The position numbers and the translations under genes were made by a program. A model generated the notes under the pieces. The model saw nothing but the letters and a program-made list of their open reading frames with translations. It was not told the DNA's origin and made no database searches. Source: Streptomyces sp. CG 926 (GTDB taxonomy: Bacteria > Actinomycetota > Actinomycetes > Streptomycetales > Streptomycetaceae). From it: a stretch of DNA of 64,000 nucleotides. Below, piece after piece: positions 34,393-45,385 of the stretch (within the stretch, counting starts at the first letter, position 1; each line of letters begins with the position of its first letter). The DNA is taken from contig NZ_QGGZ01000008.1 in assembly GCF_003148825.1 (NCBI RefSeq), positions 365,153 through 429,152 on the forward strand, written 5' to 3'.

Positions 34393-36150
34393 CTACAGGG
34401 TCAGCCCGTGACCGTGCGGGAAGACCGGGTCGAGCGTGTCGTTCGGCACATCCGGACGGGAGGCCTCGACGGCCTTCATCGAGCGCGGGAGCTCGAAGGG
34501 GAGCCGGCCCTCGGGCGTGGCGCGGCCGAAGGCCACGTCCAGGAGGGCGGCGTCGCCGGCCCCGTAGTCGGCGATCAGGGCCGCCGCGCGCTCGGCGATC
34601 TCCGGGATGACGGCGGCCCGCTCCAGGTTGATGCAGACCAGGGTCGGGACCTGGTCCAGGAGGGCCAGGATCTCCGCCAGCTCGGGCTCGGGGAAGGCCA
34701 GCGAACCCGAGTGGAAGTACGACTCGAAGATGTTCTCGCGCGGCTCGAACGGGGTCCGCAGCCGCAGCACGGCCAGATCCGCCGCGCCCGGGTCGGCGAC
34801 GACCTCGCCGTACCCGGCGGCCACGGTCGCGTCGACGTTCCGCACGTACAGCTTCGGGCCCGTGGCGAGCGGGAGCAGGCCGTCCGGATTGGTCAGGACG
34901 GTGAGGGAGCGGCGCTGGGCCGCGGCCCCCAGGGCCGTGAAGTCGGACCGGCCGACGATCTCGGCCGCCGCGTCCGGGTCCACGTACGGGTCTTCGAACA
35001 GGCCGAGCGTGAACTTCTCCCGCAGCAGGCGGCGTACCGAGTCGTCGATCCGGGACTCGGCGACGCGGCCCGAGCGGACCAGCTCCACCACGACCTCGGG
35101 GCACTGCTCGCCGCCGAACTGGTCGCAGCCGGCCTCCAGGGCGCGGGCCGCCCGCTCGGCCACGCTCAGGTGCTCCAGGCCCCAGGCGCGCGCCGGGTGC
35201 ACCTGCCCGAAGATCGTCGCGTCGTTCAGCAGCCCCCAGTCGCTGCAGACGATGCCCCGGAAGCCGAGCTCCTCCCGGAGCAGGCCGGTGACCACGCCCT
35301 TGTTGAAGCCGAAGCCGACCTCCTCCCAGTCGGTGCCCATCGGCTGCCCGTAGTACGGCATCATCTGCGCGCACCCGGCGGCTATCGCCGCCCTGAACGG
35401 CTCCAGGTGGTGCTCGCGCATGCCGCCCGGATAGACCTGCTCCTTGCCGTGCGCGAAGTGCGGGTCCTCGCCGTCCTTCTGCGGGCCGCCGCCGGGGAAG
35501 TGCTTGACCATCGCGGACACCGATCCGGGTCCGAGGGTCGCGCCCTGCAGGCCGCGTACGTACGCCGCCACCAGCTCGGCCGTCAGTCGTGCGTCGGAGC
35601 CGAAGGTGCCGGACTGGCGGGCCCAGCGGGGTTCGCTGGCCAGGTCGATCTGGGGATGCAGGGCGACGCGGAAGCCGACGGCGAGGTACTCGCGGCGGAC
35701 GGTGTCCGCGAAGCGCCGGACCAGCGCCGGATCGCCGATCGCGGCCAGGCCCAGGGCCTCCGGCCAGGCGGAGAAGGCGCCGGAGTTGAAGGAGGCGCCG
35801 ACGTTGTCGGTGAAGGTGTGCCGCGGGTCGGTGGAGAGGGTGACCGGGATGCCGAGCCGGGTGGCCGCGGCCATCTCCTGGACGGAGTTCTGCCACCGGG
35901 CCATCTCGTGGGGCCCGTAGGTGCCGAGCAGGTTGAAGTGGGTGAGGAAGCGGTCCTCGATCAGCTCCGGCGTGGTGAAGGGGAGCATCGAGCCGTCGGT
36001 CTCGGTGACCGGGGTGCCGTCCGCGTTCATCATCAGCATCGAGTGGAAGAGCTGACCGGCCTTCTCCTCCAGGGTCATCCGGGAGAGCAGGTCCTCCACG
36101 CGGCGCTCGACGGGCAGCGCAGCGTCTTGGTAATCGGGCGTCGCGTTCAT
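34393..36150 (-). CDS. Glycoside hydrolase family 3 protein (beta-glucosidase-like)
   Basis: A 585-residue GH3 enzyme. The N-terminal TIM barrel starts with VEDLLSRMTLEEKAGQLFH; KHFPGGGP is the substrate-binding loop and the nucleophile is the Asp of GIVCSDWGLLND. The C-terminal alpha/beta sandwich (from about residue 390) completes the active site. No signal peptide, so probably an intracellular glycosidase acting on imported oligosaccharides; exact sugar unknown. ATG 36150 has AGGAG upstream. Divergent from a TetR gene with a shared 24-bp palindrome between them, implying control by that repressor. Confidence 0.92.
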   Translation of the reverse strand: MNATPDYQDAALPVERRVEDLLSRMTLEEKAGQLFHSMLMMNADGTPVTETDGSMLPFTTPELIEDRFLTHFNLLGTYGPHEMARWQNSVQEMAAATRLGIPVTLSTDPRHTFTDNVGASFNSGAFSAWPEALGLAAIGDPALVRRFADTVRREYLAVGFRVALHPQIDLASEPRWARQSGTFGSDARLTAELVAAYVRGLQGATLGPGSVSAMVKHFPGGGPQKDGEDPHFAHGKEQVYPGGMREHHLEPFRAAIAAGCAQMMPYYGQPMGTDWEEVGFGFNKGVVTGLLREELGFRGIVCSDWGLLNDATIFGQVHPARAWGLEHLSVAERAARALEAGCDQFGGEQCPEVVVELVRSGRVAESRIDDSVRRLLREKFTLGLFEDPYVDPDAAAEIVGRSDFTALGAAAQRRSLTVLTNPDGLLPLATGPKLYVRNVDATVAAGYGEVVADPGAADLAVLRLRTPFEPRENIFESYFHSGSLAFPEPELAEILALLDQVPTLVCINLERAAVIPEIAERAAALIADYGAGDAALLDVAFGRATPEGRLPFELPRSMKAVEASRPDVPNDTLDPVFPHGHGLTL

Positions 36151-36205
36151 GGCGGGGCTCCTGGAGCACGTGACCGGGCGGATCGGCTCGGCCACGGTAG
36201 AGTCG

Positions 36206-36229
36206 AAAACCTAGCACTCGCTAGGTTTT
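36206..36229. promoter_or_regulatory. 24-bp palindromic operator between GH3 and TetR genes
   Basis: AAAACCTAGC at 36206-36215 and GCTAGGTTTT at 36220-36229 are a perfect 10-bp inverted repeat with a 4-base spacer, in the 142-bp divergent intergenic region. Its AT-rich outer arms stand out. A TetR-type operator controlling both genes is likely. Confidence 0.75.
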
Positions 36230-36292
36230 TGAAAAGTGACCCGGGTCACAGGGGTCGGGTGGCTCGAAAGGGCCCCCGCTTAAGGTGTCGGC

Positions 36293-37039
36293 ATGGCACA
36301 GGACACGGGGCGGACGGAGCGCAAGGCCTCGAAGGGCGCGGCCCGAGGGACCTACGCCGTCGGCGACGCCCGGCGGCAGAAGATCCTCGACACCGCCGTC
36401 GAGCACTTCGCGCAGTGGGGCTTCAACGCGTCCTCGCTCGCCCGCATCGCCGCCGACTGCGGGATCACCCAGGGCGGACTGCTGCACCACTTCCGGGGCA
36501 AGGAGGACCTACTGCTGTCGGTCCTCGCACAGAGCGAACGGCACGACGTGGAGCGGCTCTTCGGCGAGCCCGCCGAGTCGGTCGCCGCCCACTTCGCCAC
36601 CGTCGTGGAACTCGCCGCCGACAACGAACGGCGCCCGGGCATCGTCCGGATGTTCAACACCCTGGTCGGCGAGTCCGGCAACCCGGAGCACCCGGCGCAC
36701 GCATACTTCAGCCGGCGCTACGCCCGGGTGCTCGGCTACACCGTCGACCTGCTGGAGGCGGGCGTCGCACGCGGCGAACTGCGCCCGGACACCGACTGCG
36801 AGGCGGTCGGCCGGGAGATCCTCGCCGTCATGGACGGCCTGCAGATCCAGTGGGTGCTCACGCCCGACAGCGTGGACATGCCGGCCCGGCTGCGCGGATT
36901 CCTGGACCGGCTGCTGCGGGACATCGCGGCCACCCGCCAGGCCGTCCTTCCGGATCTTGTCGGGCGTCGCGGGCCCGGCGGGGCTTCGACGACAGGGCCG
37001 GGGACGACAGGGCCTAAGGGGTCGCCGCACCGCCGGTGA
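36293..37039 (+). CDS. TetR/AcrR-family transcriptional regulator
   Basis: A 248-residue TetR protein. The HTH is near the N-terminus (SSLARIAADCGITQGGLLHH; FRGKEDLLLSV follows) and the C-terminal ligand domain is of the TetR_C_6-like type. It likely represses the divergent GH3 gene until a sugar-related ligand is present, using the palindrome at 36206-36229. ATG 36293. The last 26 bases overlap the convergent lipoprotein gene. Confidence 0.9.
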   Translation: MAQDTGRTERKASKGAARGTYAVGDARRQKILDTAVEHFAQWGFNASSLARIAADCGITQGGLLHHFRGKEDLLLSVLAQSERHDVERLFGEPAESVAAHFATVVELAADNERRPGIVRMFNTLVGESGNPEHPAHAYFSRRYARVLGYTVDLLEAGVARGELRPDTDCEAVGREILAVMDGLQIQWVLTPDSVDMPARLRGFLDRLLRDIAATRQAVLPDLVGRRGPGGASTTGPGTTGPKGSPHRR

Positions 37040-37619
37040 ACGGCGGCAGCGCGGCCAGCACCTTCGTCAGCGCCTCGGGCAAGGACCCCTGGTCGGCGGC
37101 CACCTCGTGGCCGTCGTGCACGAAGGCGTAGGAGAACCCGTCGTAGATCGTGGGCCCGCCCGTCACGGTCCGGGGCAGCCGGGCGAAGTCGGCCTCCCGC
37201 AGGGCGGTACGCAGGCCCGCGAGCTCCGCCGCGGACATCTTTCCGGTGCCCGTCGGCCGCGCCTGCACGTCCAGCCGGGTCCAGGAGCCGTCGCCCTTGA
37301 CGACGAGCGTGTGGGTCTGCCCGGCGAAGCCGCCGGTCCGGGTGACCCGGACCAGGGTCTCGCCGGGGGCGGGGACCCGGCCGGCCGTGGGGCTCGTGCT
37401 CGGGTCGGCCGGCGCGCCCGTGCTCGTACCGGGGCCGGTGCTCGTACCGGGGCCGGTGCTCGCGCCCGGGCCGGGATCCGCGGACGCGCTCGCGCTCGTG
37501 CCCGGCTCCGGGGAGGCTTTCGGCGGCGCGTCGTCGCCTCCCGCGGGACCCGAGGGCCCGCAGCCCGCCAGGACCACCGTGCTCAGCACCGCCACCGCGG
37601 CCGCTCGTAACGCGTGCAC
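37014..37619 (-). CDS. Lipoprotein of unknown function
   Basis: A 201-residue lipoprotein: signal peptide MHALRAAAVAVLSTVVLAGC with lipobox LAGC (positions 17-20), then a Ser/Pro/Gly/Thr-rich spacer with GTSTGPGTST repeats and a folded C-terminal domain (about residues 90-200, ETLVRVTRTGGFAGQTHTLV start) that I cannot assign. GTG 37619 lies 5 bases after GGAGG. It is divergent from the glycosyltransferase gene by 36 bp and its 3' end overlaps the TetR gene antisense by 26 bp. Confidence 0.78.
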   Translation of the reverse strand: MHALRAAAVAVLSTVVLAGCGPSGPAGGDDAPPKASPEPGTSASASADPGPGASTGPGTSTGPGTSTGAPADPSTSPTAGRVPAPGETLVRVTRTGGFAGQTHTLVVKGDGSWTRLDVQARPTGTGKMSAAELAGLRTALREADFARLPRTVTGGPTIYDGFSYAFVHDGHEVAADQGSLPEALTKVLAALPPFTGGAATP

Positions 37620-37655
37620 ACCCACCTCCGCAGGAAGTCCGGTCCACCCCCGAGT

Positions 37656-39062
37656 ATGGAGTCCGCACCGCCGTTCCGACACCCGTTGCCACACCCGTCC
37701 CGACCGCACGCGGAGGCCGACATCAGCCGGATCGCCCCCTGGCGCCTGCTCCCGCCGCTGATGGCCGTGGTCCTCGGCCTGTGGGGCCTGGAGCGCGGCG
37801 GCAGCATGTGGCGCGACGAGTCCGTCACCTGGCAGGTGGCCCACCGGCCGCTCGACCAGATCGTGGAGCTGCTCGGTCGGGTCGACGCCGTCCACGGCCT
37901 GCACTACCTGCTCCTGCACGGGCTGTTCCAGGTGTGGGACGGCGGCCTGTGGGCGCTGCGACTGCCCTCCGTCGCCGCCACCGCCCTCGCGGCCGCCGGC
38001 GTGGCCGCCGTCGCCCATCGGCTCGCGGGGGATCGGGAGGCACTGCTCGCGGGCTGCGTGTACGCCGTACTGCCGCCCGTGCAGATGTACGCCCAGGAGG
38101 GGCGCTCCTACGCCCTGGTCGCCGCCGCCGTGGTGTGGGCGACGTACCTGATGCTGCGCGAGCGGTGGCCGGCCTACACGGTGGTGCTGCTGTTCGGCTG
38201 CTGGTTGCACGAGTTCGCCGCGCTGGCCCTGCTCGCCCATGCCTTCACCGCGGGGCGATCGCCCGGCTGGCGGCGGAGCGTCGCGGTCGTGGCGGCCCTG
38301 CTGCTGCCGCTGGCCGTGGTGAGCGCCCGGCAGGCCGAGCAGCAGCTGGGCTGGCTCGGGCGGCCGAGCTGGCAGGACTGGGCGGCGTACGGGGTGGTGG
38401 GCGCCGCAGCCCTGCTGCTCGCGCGGGGGGCTCCGGACGACCTCGTACGGGTGGCGCTCCCGCTCGTCCTGCTGCCGCCCGGGGTGCTGATGGTGATCTC
38501 CCTGGTCAACCCCTGGTACGTCGACCGGTACGTGATCTACGCGCTGGCCGGGCTCGCCCTGTTGGTCGGGGTCCGGCTCGCGCGGGCCCGTGGGTGGTGG
38601 CCGTGGCTGCCGGTTGCCGTGCTCCTGGTGCCCTTCGGCGTCTGGTCGGTGTGGCTGCGTACGCCGGAGAGCCGCAAGGACGACGTGCTCGCGGTGGCCG
38701 CCACGGTCCGGGACCGGGCCCGGCCCGGAGACGCGGTGGTGTTCATGCCCTCCCGCCGGCGCGAGTGGCTGCTGTCCTCGCCCGAGCTGTACGGGGAGCT
38801 GCGCGACGTGGCCCTGGACCGCTCCCCGGCGGCCTCGCACAGCCTCCAGGGCACCGAGCTGCCCCCGGACCGGATCCGCGCGGCGCTGCTGGCTTCGCCC
38901 CGGGTGATCGCCCTGCTGGACCCGGCGGACCAGCCGCTGGACCCGTACCCGAGGGAGGCGGCCAAGCGGGCCGAGCTGGCCGCCGGCTTCGACCTGTGCT
39001 CGGTGACCGGGGTGCGCGGCGCCCGGGTGGCGGTCTACGCCCGCCCCGGCACCTGCGACTGA
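37656..39062 (+). CDS. GT39/ArnT-like polytopic glycosyltransferase
   Basis: A 468-residue integral membrane protein of the GT-C fold. The first luminal loop carries the acidic pair in SMWRDESVTWQVA, typical of the catalytic Asp of mannosyl- and arabinosyl-transferases that use polyprenyl-phosphate sugars. There are about nine to eleven membrane segments and a short soluble C-terminus (from about residue 350). It likely modifies cell-surface lipids or proteins. I start at ATG 37656; a start at 37614 would overlap the divergent gene and has no ribosome site. Confidence 0.85.
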   Translation: MESAPPFRHPLPHPSRPHAEADISRIAPWRLLPPLMAVVLGLWGLERGGSMWRDESVTWQVAHRPLDQIVELLGRVDAVHGLHYLLLHGLFQVWDGGLWALRLPSVAATALAAAGVAAVAHRLAGDREALLAGCVYAVLPPVQMYAQEGRSYALVAAAVVWATYLMLRERWPAYTVVLLFGCWLHEFAALALLAHAFTAGRSPGWRRSVAVVAALLLPLAVVSARQAEQQLGWLGRPSWQDWAAYGVVGAAALLLARGAPDDLVRVALPLVLLPPGVLMVISLVNPWYVDRYVIYALAGLALLVGVRLARARGWWPWLPVAVLLVPFGVWSVWLRTPESRKDDVLAVAATVRDRARPGDAVVFMPSRRREWLLSSPELYGELRDVALDRSPAASHSLQGTELPPDRIRAALLASPRVIALLDPADQPLDPYPREAAKRAELAAGFDLCSVTGVRGARVAVYARPGTCD

Positions 39063-39361
39063 CCCCACCGCGACCCACCGGCCCGAGCACTGCCCAGCCT
39101 CACGCACACCGCGCCGACGCCCCCGTCCGGGGGTCGCACCGGACTGTGGGTCCGGGGGTCGGCCCGGGCCGCGGGCCGGCCAAGGCGAGCCCGGCCCGTC
39201 GGCCGGTGGCCGGGGAGGGTGCCGCCCCCGTTCGCCGGGGTGCGGGCTCGGGCCCGTGGGCCGCCCCCGCCGCGACCCTGTCCGACCCCGCCCCGTGAGC
39301 CGCCGCGGGGTGCGTCGGAGGATGGGGTCACCCGTGTCGTCCAGCCGGAGGTGCCACCCGC
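39063..39361. other. Intergenic region without recognised features
   Basis: About 300 bp between the glycosyltransferase and rhodanese genes. Very GC-rich with several GTCCGGGGGTCG-type direct repeats (for example at about 39128 and 39151). No gene, RNA or convincing hairpin was found. Confidence 0.5.
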
Positions 39362-40249
39362 ATGACCACACCGCAGAACGCGCCGCTCGAAGCCGAAGCC
39401 CTGCCCGGACCGCTCGTCGGGGTCGACTGGCTCGCCCGCCGGCTGGGCGCGCCCGGCCTGGTCCTCTTCGACGCCTCCGTCGGCGCCCACCGCGCCGCGG
39501 CCCACCGGATCCCGGGAGCCCGCCCCTTCGACCTCGACGGGGACCTGTCCGACCACACCGCGCCCGCCCCGCACACCATGCCCGGGGCCCCGGAGTTCAC
39601 CGAGGCGATGCGCGCCCTCGGCGTCGAGGACCGCGACACCGTCGTCGTCTACGACGGGGCCGGCATCTACTCCAGCGCCCGCGCCTGGTGGATGCTGCGC
39701 GCCATGGGCTTCGACCGGGCCGCCGTCCTCGACGGGGGACTGCCGGCCTGGAGCGCCGCCGGACTGCCCGTCGAAGCCGCCGCCCCCACGTACGGGGGAC
39801 CGCGCGGCTCCTTCACGGCCCGGCCCCGGGCCGGGCTGCTGGTCGACAGCGCCACCGTCGCGCGGGCCCTGACCGACCCGGCCGCGACCGTCCTCGACGC
39901 CCGCACCCGCGAACGCTTCGCCGGCACCGCCCCCGAACCCCGACCGGGCCTGCGCGGCGGCCACATGCCGGGCGCGCTCAACCTGCCCTTCGCCGAACTC
40001 CAGGACCGGGACGGGCTGATGCGGCCCGCCGGGGAACTGCGCGCGACCTTCCGGGCGCTGACGGGGGAACGGGAACCGGGTGGGGAACGGGAACGGGAGC
40101 GGCTCTACCTCAGCTGTGGCTCCGGGGTGACCGCCTGCGTCCTGGCCCTCGGCGCCGAACTCGCCGGGTACGAGGAGATCGCGGTGTACGACGGCTCCTG
40201 GAGCGAGTGGGGCATGCCCTCGGAACTCCCCGTGACCACCGACCTGTAG
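39362..40249 (+). CDS. Tandem-rhodanese sulfurtransferase (3-mercaptopyruvate type)
   Basis: A 295-residue protein of two rhodanese domains. The first (about 18-135) is inactive; the second carries the catalytic Cys in the loop LSCGSGVTACV, matching the CGSGV loop of 3-mercaptopyruvate sulfurtransferases rather than CRKGV of thiosulfate rhodaneses. It transfers sulfane sulfur to thiols or cyanide in the cytoplasm. ATG 39362 has GGAGGTG upstream. Confidence 0.9.
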   Translation: MTTPQNAPLEAEALPGPLVGVDWLARRLGAPGLVLFDASVGAHRAAAHRIPGARPFDLDGDLSDHTAPAPHTMPGAPEFTEAMRALGVEDRDTVVVYDGAGIYSSARAWWMLRAMGFDRAAVLDGGLPAWSAAGLPVEAAAPTYGGPRGSFTARPRAGLLVDSATVARALTDPAATVLDARTRERFAGTAPEPRPGLRGGHMPGALNLPFAELQDRDGLMRPAGELRATFRALTGEREPGGERERERLYLSCGSGVTACVLALGAELAGYEEIAVYDGSWSEWGMPSELPVTTDL

Positions 40250-40341
40250 CGCAGTGGAGCGGGGTACGGGGGTTAGCCCCACCTGAGGTTCGGGTACGTG
40301 CACCATCGGCCCGGGGCGCACTCCCGGGCCAGACTCGGGCC

Positions 40342-41106
40342 ATGACCACTCACACCGTCTCCGCCCGCACGGCCCGCACCGCGATCGTCGCCCTCGGCGC
40401 CGGCGTCCTCCTGGCCGGTTGCTCCTTCTCGGGCAGCGTCGTGGACGGCGCCTACAAGACGGCGACCGCCGATGCCACGGTCACCGAGGCGGTCACGGCG
40501 GTGAAGCTGACGGGCGTCCGGTCCGGCTCGATCGCCGTCACCCCCGGGACCGGCCCCGGGGTCACGATCCACCGCACCGTCCGCTACCGCGGGGACACCG
40601 TCCCGGAGACCGGCCAGCAGGTCACCGGCGGCGTCCTGACCTTCAGCAAGAACTGCTCCGGGGAATGCCGCGTCGACTACCGGCTGGAGGTCCCGGCCAC
40701 GGCCACGGTCGACCTGGCGAGCTCCAGCGGCGACATCACGGTGACGGGCGTGGCGGGGGCCGAGGTGGAGGCCGACTCCGGCGAGGTCACGGCCGAGCGG
40801 ATCGGCGGCCCGCTGAAGGTCCGTAGCTCCTCCGGCGACATCACCGCCACCGGGCTGACCGGCCCGAGCGCCGAGATCCGCTCCACCTCGGGCAACACCG
40901 AGCTGGACTTCGCGAAGGCCCCGTCGTCGGTGCTCGTCGAGGCCTCCTCGGGCGACGTCACCGTGAAGGCCCCCCAGGGGCCGTACCGGACCAAGGTCTC
41001 CACCGACTCCGGCGACCGCGACATCACCCTTCCCGACGACCCCTCCGCCCCCTCCCACATCTCGGTGAAGACCAGCTCCGGAGACATCCGCGTCTCCGCA
41101 CTCTGA
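40342..41106 (+). CDS. DUF4097 beta-strand repeat lipoprotein
   Basis: A 254-residue lipoprotein with signal ending VLLAGC (lipobox). The mature chain is a right-handed beta-helix-like array: the turn motif S-S-G-D recurs about every 20 residues (SSSGDI, ADSGEV, SSSGDI, STSGNT, ASSGDV, TDSGDR, TSSGDI). This is the DUF4097 putative adhesin family. It is outside the membrane. ATG 40342. Its stop lies about 90 bp before lon but it is probably expressed separately. Confidence 0.85.
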   Translation: MTTHTVSARTARTAIVALGAGVLLAGCSFSGSVVDGAYKTATADATVTEAVTAVKLTGVRSGSIAVTPGTGPGVTIHRTVRYRGDTVPETGQQVTGGVLTFSKNCSGECRVDYRLEVPATATVDLASSSGDITVTGVAGAEVEADSGEVTAERIGGPLKVRSSSGDITATGLTGPSAEIRSTSGNTELDFAKAPSSVLVEASSGDVTVKAPQGPYRTKVSTDSGDRDITLPDDPSAPSHISVKTSSGDIRVSAL

Positions 41107-41159
41107 CGCGTTCGCCCCGGGCGAACGGTCCTTGGGGAACATCAGGAGGCGCACATGCA

Positions 41160-41178
41160 TTGAGTCGGCATAGCTCAA
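41160..41178. promoter_or_regulatory. HAIR-type HspR operator upstream of lon
   Basis: TTGAG (41160-41164), nine bases, CTCAA (41174-41178). The known HspR-associated inverted repeat is CTTGAGT-N7-ACTCAAG; here the TTGAG/CTCAA cores with the 9-base gap match exactly while flanking bases partly differ. It sits about 23 bp before the lon start, as expected for repressor control in Streptomyces. Confidence 0.8.
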
Positions 41179-41200
41179 CTTCACTGCCGGAGGGAAGATC

Positions 41201-43606
<2,406 letters not shown>

Positions 43607-43626
43607 TCCACGCACCCGCACGCACA

Positions 43627-43662
43627 CGGCCCGGTGGCCCGCTCCGGCGGGGTACCGGGCCG
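43627..43662 (+). terminator. Terminator after lon
   Basis: CGGCCCGGT (43627-43635) pairs with ACCGGGCCG (43654-43662) with an 18-base loop, 20 bp past the lon stop. No U-tract. Confidence 0.6.
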
Positions 43663-43733
43663 TCGGCACACCCGCTGCGAAATACTGGCCCCGCACCCAC
43701 CGGGGGTGCCGAACACCATCGAAGGAGCGGGAC

Positions 43734-44174
43734 GTGCACGGGAGTGAAGACCAGGAGTTCCTTGCCCTGGAGCGGGAGCTGTCCGTCTTCCTCCGACGGG
43801 CCCGCGCCTCCTCGGGCGAGATGGCCCGCGAGCTCCACCCCGAGCTGGAGCCGGCCGCGTACGGGCTCCTCGTACGCCTGGAAGCGGCCGGGCGGCAGCG
43901 GGCCACCGAACTCGCCGCCTACTTCGGGGTCGGCAAGGCCACGATGAGCCGGCAGCTACGGGCCCTGGAGGTCCTCGGCCTGGTGGCCCGCGAACCGGAC
44001 CCCGCCGACGGCCGGGCCTCCCTGGTCGGCCTCACGGAGGAGGGCCGGGAGCGGTTCCTGCGGGTCCGGGGGGCGCGGCGGGAGCAGTACATGCGCAAGC
44101 TCGCCGACTGGGACCGCGGCGAGGTCGCCGAACTGGCCCGGCTGCTGAACCAGCTGAACGCGGGCGGGGAGTAG
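43734..44174 (+). CDS. MarR-family transcriptional regulator
   Basis: A 146-residue winged-helix protein of the MarR type, with the recognition helix in TELAAYFGVGKATMSRQLRALE and the wing in VAREPDPADGRASLVGLTEEG (cores). It binds as a dimer to short palindromes; targets not visible. GTG 43734 has GAAGGAGCGG upstream. It is convergent with the PP2C gene. Confidence 0.9.
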   Translation: MHGSEDQEFLALERELSVFLRRARASSGEMARELHPELEPAAYGLLVRLEAAGRQRATELAAYFGVGKATMSRQLRALEVLGLVAREPDPADGRASLVGLTEEGRERFLRVRGARREQYMRKLADWDRGEVAELARLLNQLNAGGE

Positions 44175-44214
44175 GGCGCTTCGCCGCGGAACTCTGCCGG
44201 GCCCGCCGGCCCGC

Positions 44215-44988
44215 TCAGAGCTCCGCGTAGACCGCCGAGGCGTCGTCGTGCCGCTTGTGCCGGGCCGACGGGCGGGCCGGATCGCACTCCACGGCGCGCA
44301 CCCGGTCGATCAGGCCCTGCGCGCCTTCCTTGCGCAGCACCGCCAGGCAGTCGGCCCAATCGCCCTGCCCGAACGTGTCCGTCCAGCGGCTCGCCCCGTC
44401 CGTGAGCGCGGCCACCGCCCGCACCCGCTCGCGCGGGGTGCGCCCGGTCAGCGCCCGGGCCGCCACCGCCGGGTCGGCGGCCGCCGTGAAGAAGCCGCCC
44501 TCGGCGTTGCGCAGGGCGTCCGTGGCCGCCACCGAGCCGAGCACTTCCCGTGGGATCCGGTCCAGCCGGTCGTCGAGCACGGCCGTCACCTCGCCGTCGG
44601 GCGCCTGCAGGAGCAGTACGGAGTCCGAGAGGACGAGGTGTTCCACGTACCGCCCGTCCCAGCGGACCACGACGACCGTCGCCTGCGGGGTGCGTACGTG
44701 AGAAAGGTCACAGGTGTCGCGGTGGGCGTCGGCCGTGGCGCGGACGGACTCGGTCAGAACCTGATCGAGCGGCATGTCCCGCCGCGATCCGGACAGTTCG
44801 GTCAATCGGCCGCCGAGGCGGGCCACGAACCAGGGCACTCCGTGCACGCATCCGTCGTCGCCGCGCGGCGGGGTGACCCCGTCCAGGACCACCAGGACGC
44901 CACCCCCCGAAGCGGGGGCCGCGGCCGACACCCAGTCCTCATTGGGGCGTTCCTGGTGGCCGGGGGTCGAGGCGAGGTCGATGCGCAT
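44215..44988 (-). CDS. PP2C-like protein phosphatase domain protein
   Basis: A 257-residue protein with PP2C-type segments: RPNEDWVS, VLVVLDGVTPP, LVLSDSVLLL and ALTDGASRWTD, giving metal-binding aspartates. It is a member of the compact, integral-membrane-free phosphatase families common in Streptomyces; the substrate phosphoprotein is unknown. ATG 44988; a longer N-terminal open frame is Pro/Arg-rich and not family-like. It is divergent from the conservon, 397 bp apart. Confidence 0.8.
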   Translation of the reverse strand: MRIDLASTPGHQERPNEDWVSAAAPASGGGVLVVLDGVTPPRGDDGCVHGVPWFVARLGGRLTELSGSRRDMPLDQVLTESVRATADAHRDTCDLSHVRTPQATVVVVRWDGRYVEHLVLSDSVLLLQAPDGEVTAVLDDRLDRIPREVLGSVAATDALRNAEGGFFTAAADPAVAARALTGRTPRERVRAVAALTDGASRWTDTFGQGDWADCLAVLRKEGAQGLIDRVRAVECDPARPSARHKRHDDASAVYAEL

Positions 44989-45385
44989 CCCCGCATTCTG
45001 TCGCGGGGGAGGGGGCGGACGCGGGAAGGCCCGTACCGGATCGGGCGTGCCCGACGGTCGCCGCGCGCCGACCGTCCGGGACCGTCGGCGGGAGCCCGGG
45101 GGCCGGGGCGGTCGTGTGGGCGGGCATCCTGCCAAAGCCCGTATCGATCTTTCAACCACCTGTCCATGGCGAGGCTCCGGCACGGGGTGCCCGAGTTGGT
45201 CGGCAACTCATCCGTGATGTTCACTCGTTCGAGTGGCCGGTTGGGTGATGTGCGGCTCTCTCCCCAGCACGCTGCAAAGGTCTGAGGCGGTACGAGGGGG
45301 CAGGGGGCGTTTACTTGTTGACCGGCCGTTACCTCGGCCACACGAGTAGACGAGCTAGAGCACACGTACAGGATTGCGAGCACCG
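44989..45385. other. Divergent intergenic region before the conservon
   Basis: A 397-bp region that must carry promoters for the PP2C gene (leftward) and the conservon (rightward). The right half is lower in GC (about 45130-45380), and TTGTTGACC-like -35 sequences occur near 45314. No gene and no clear operator was recognised. Confidence 0.45.
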
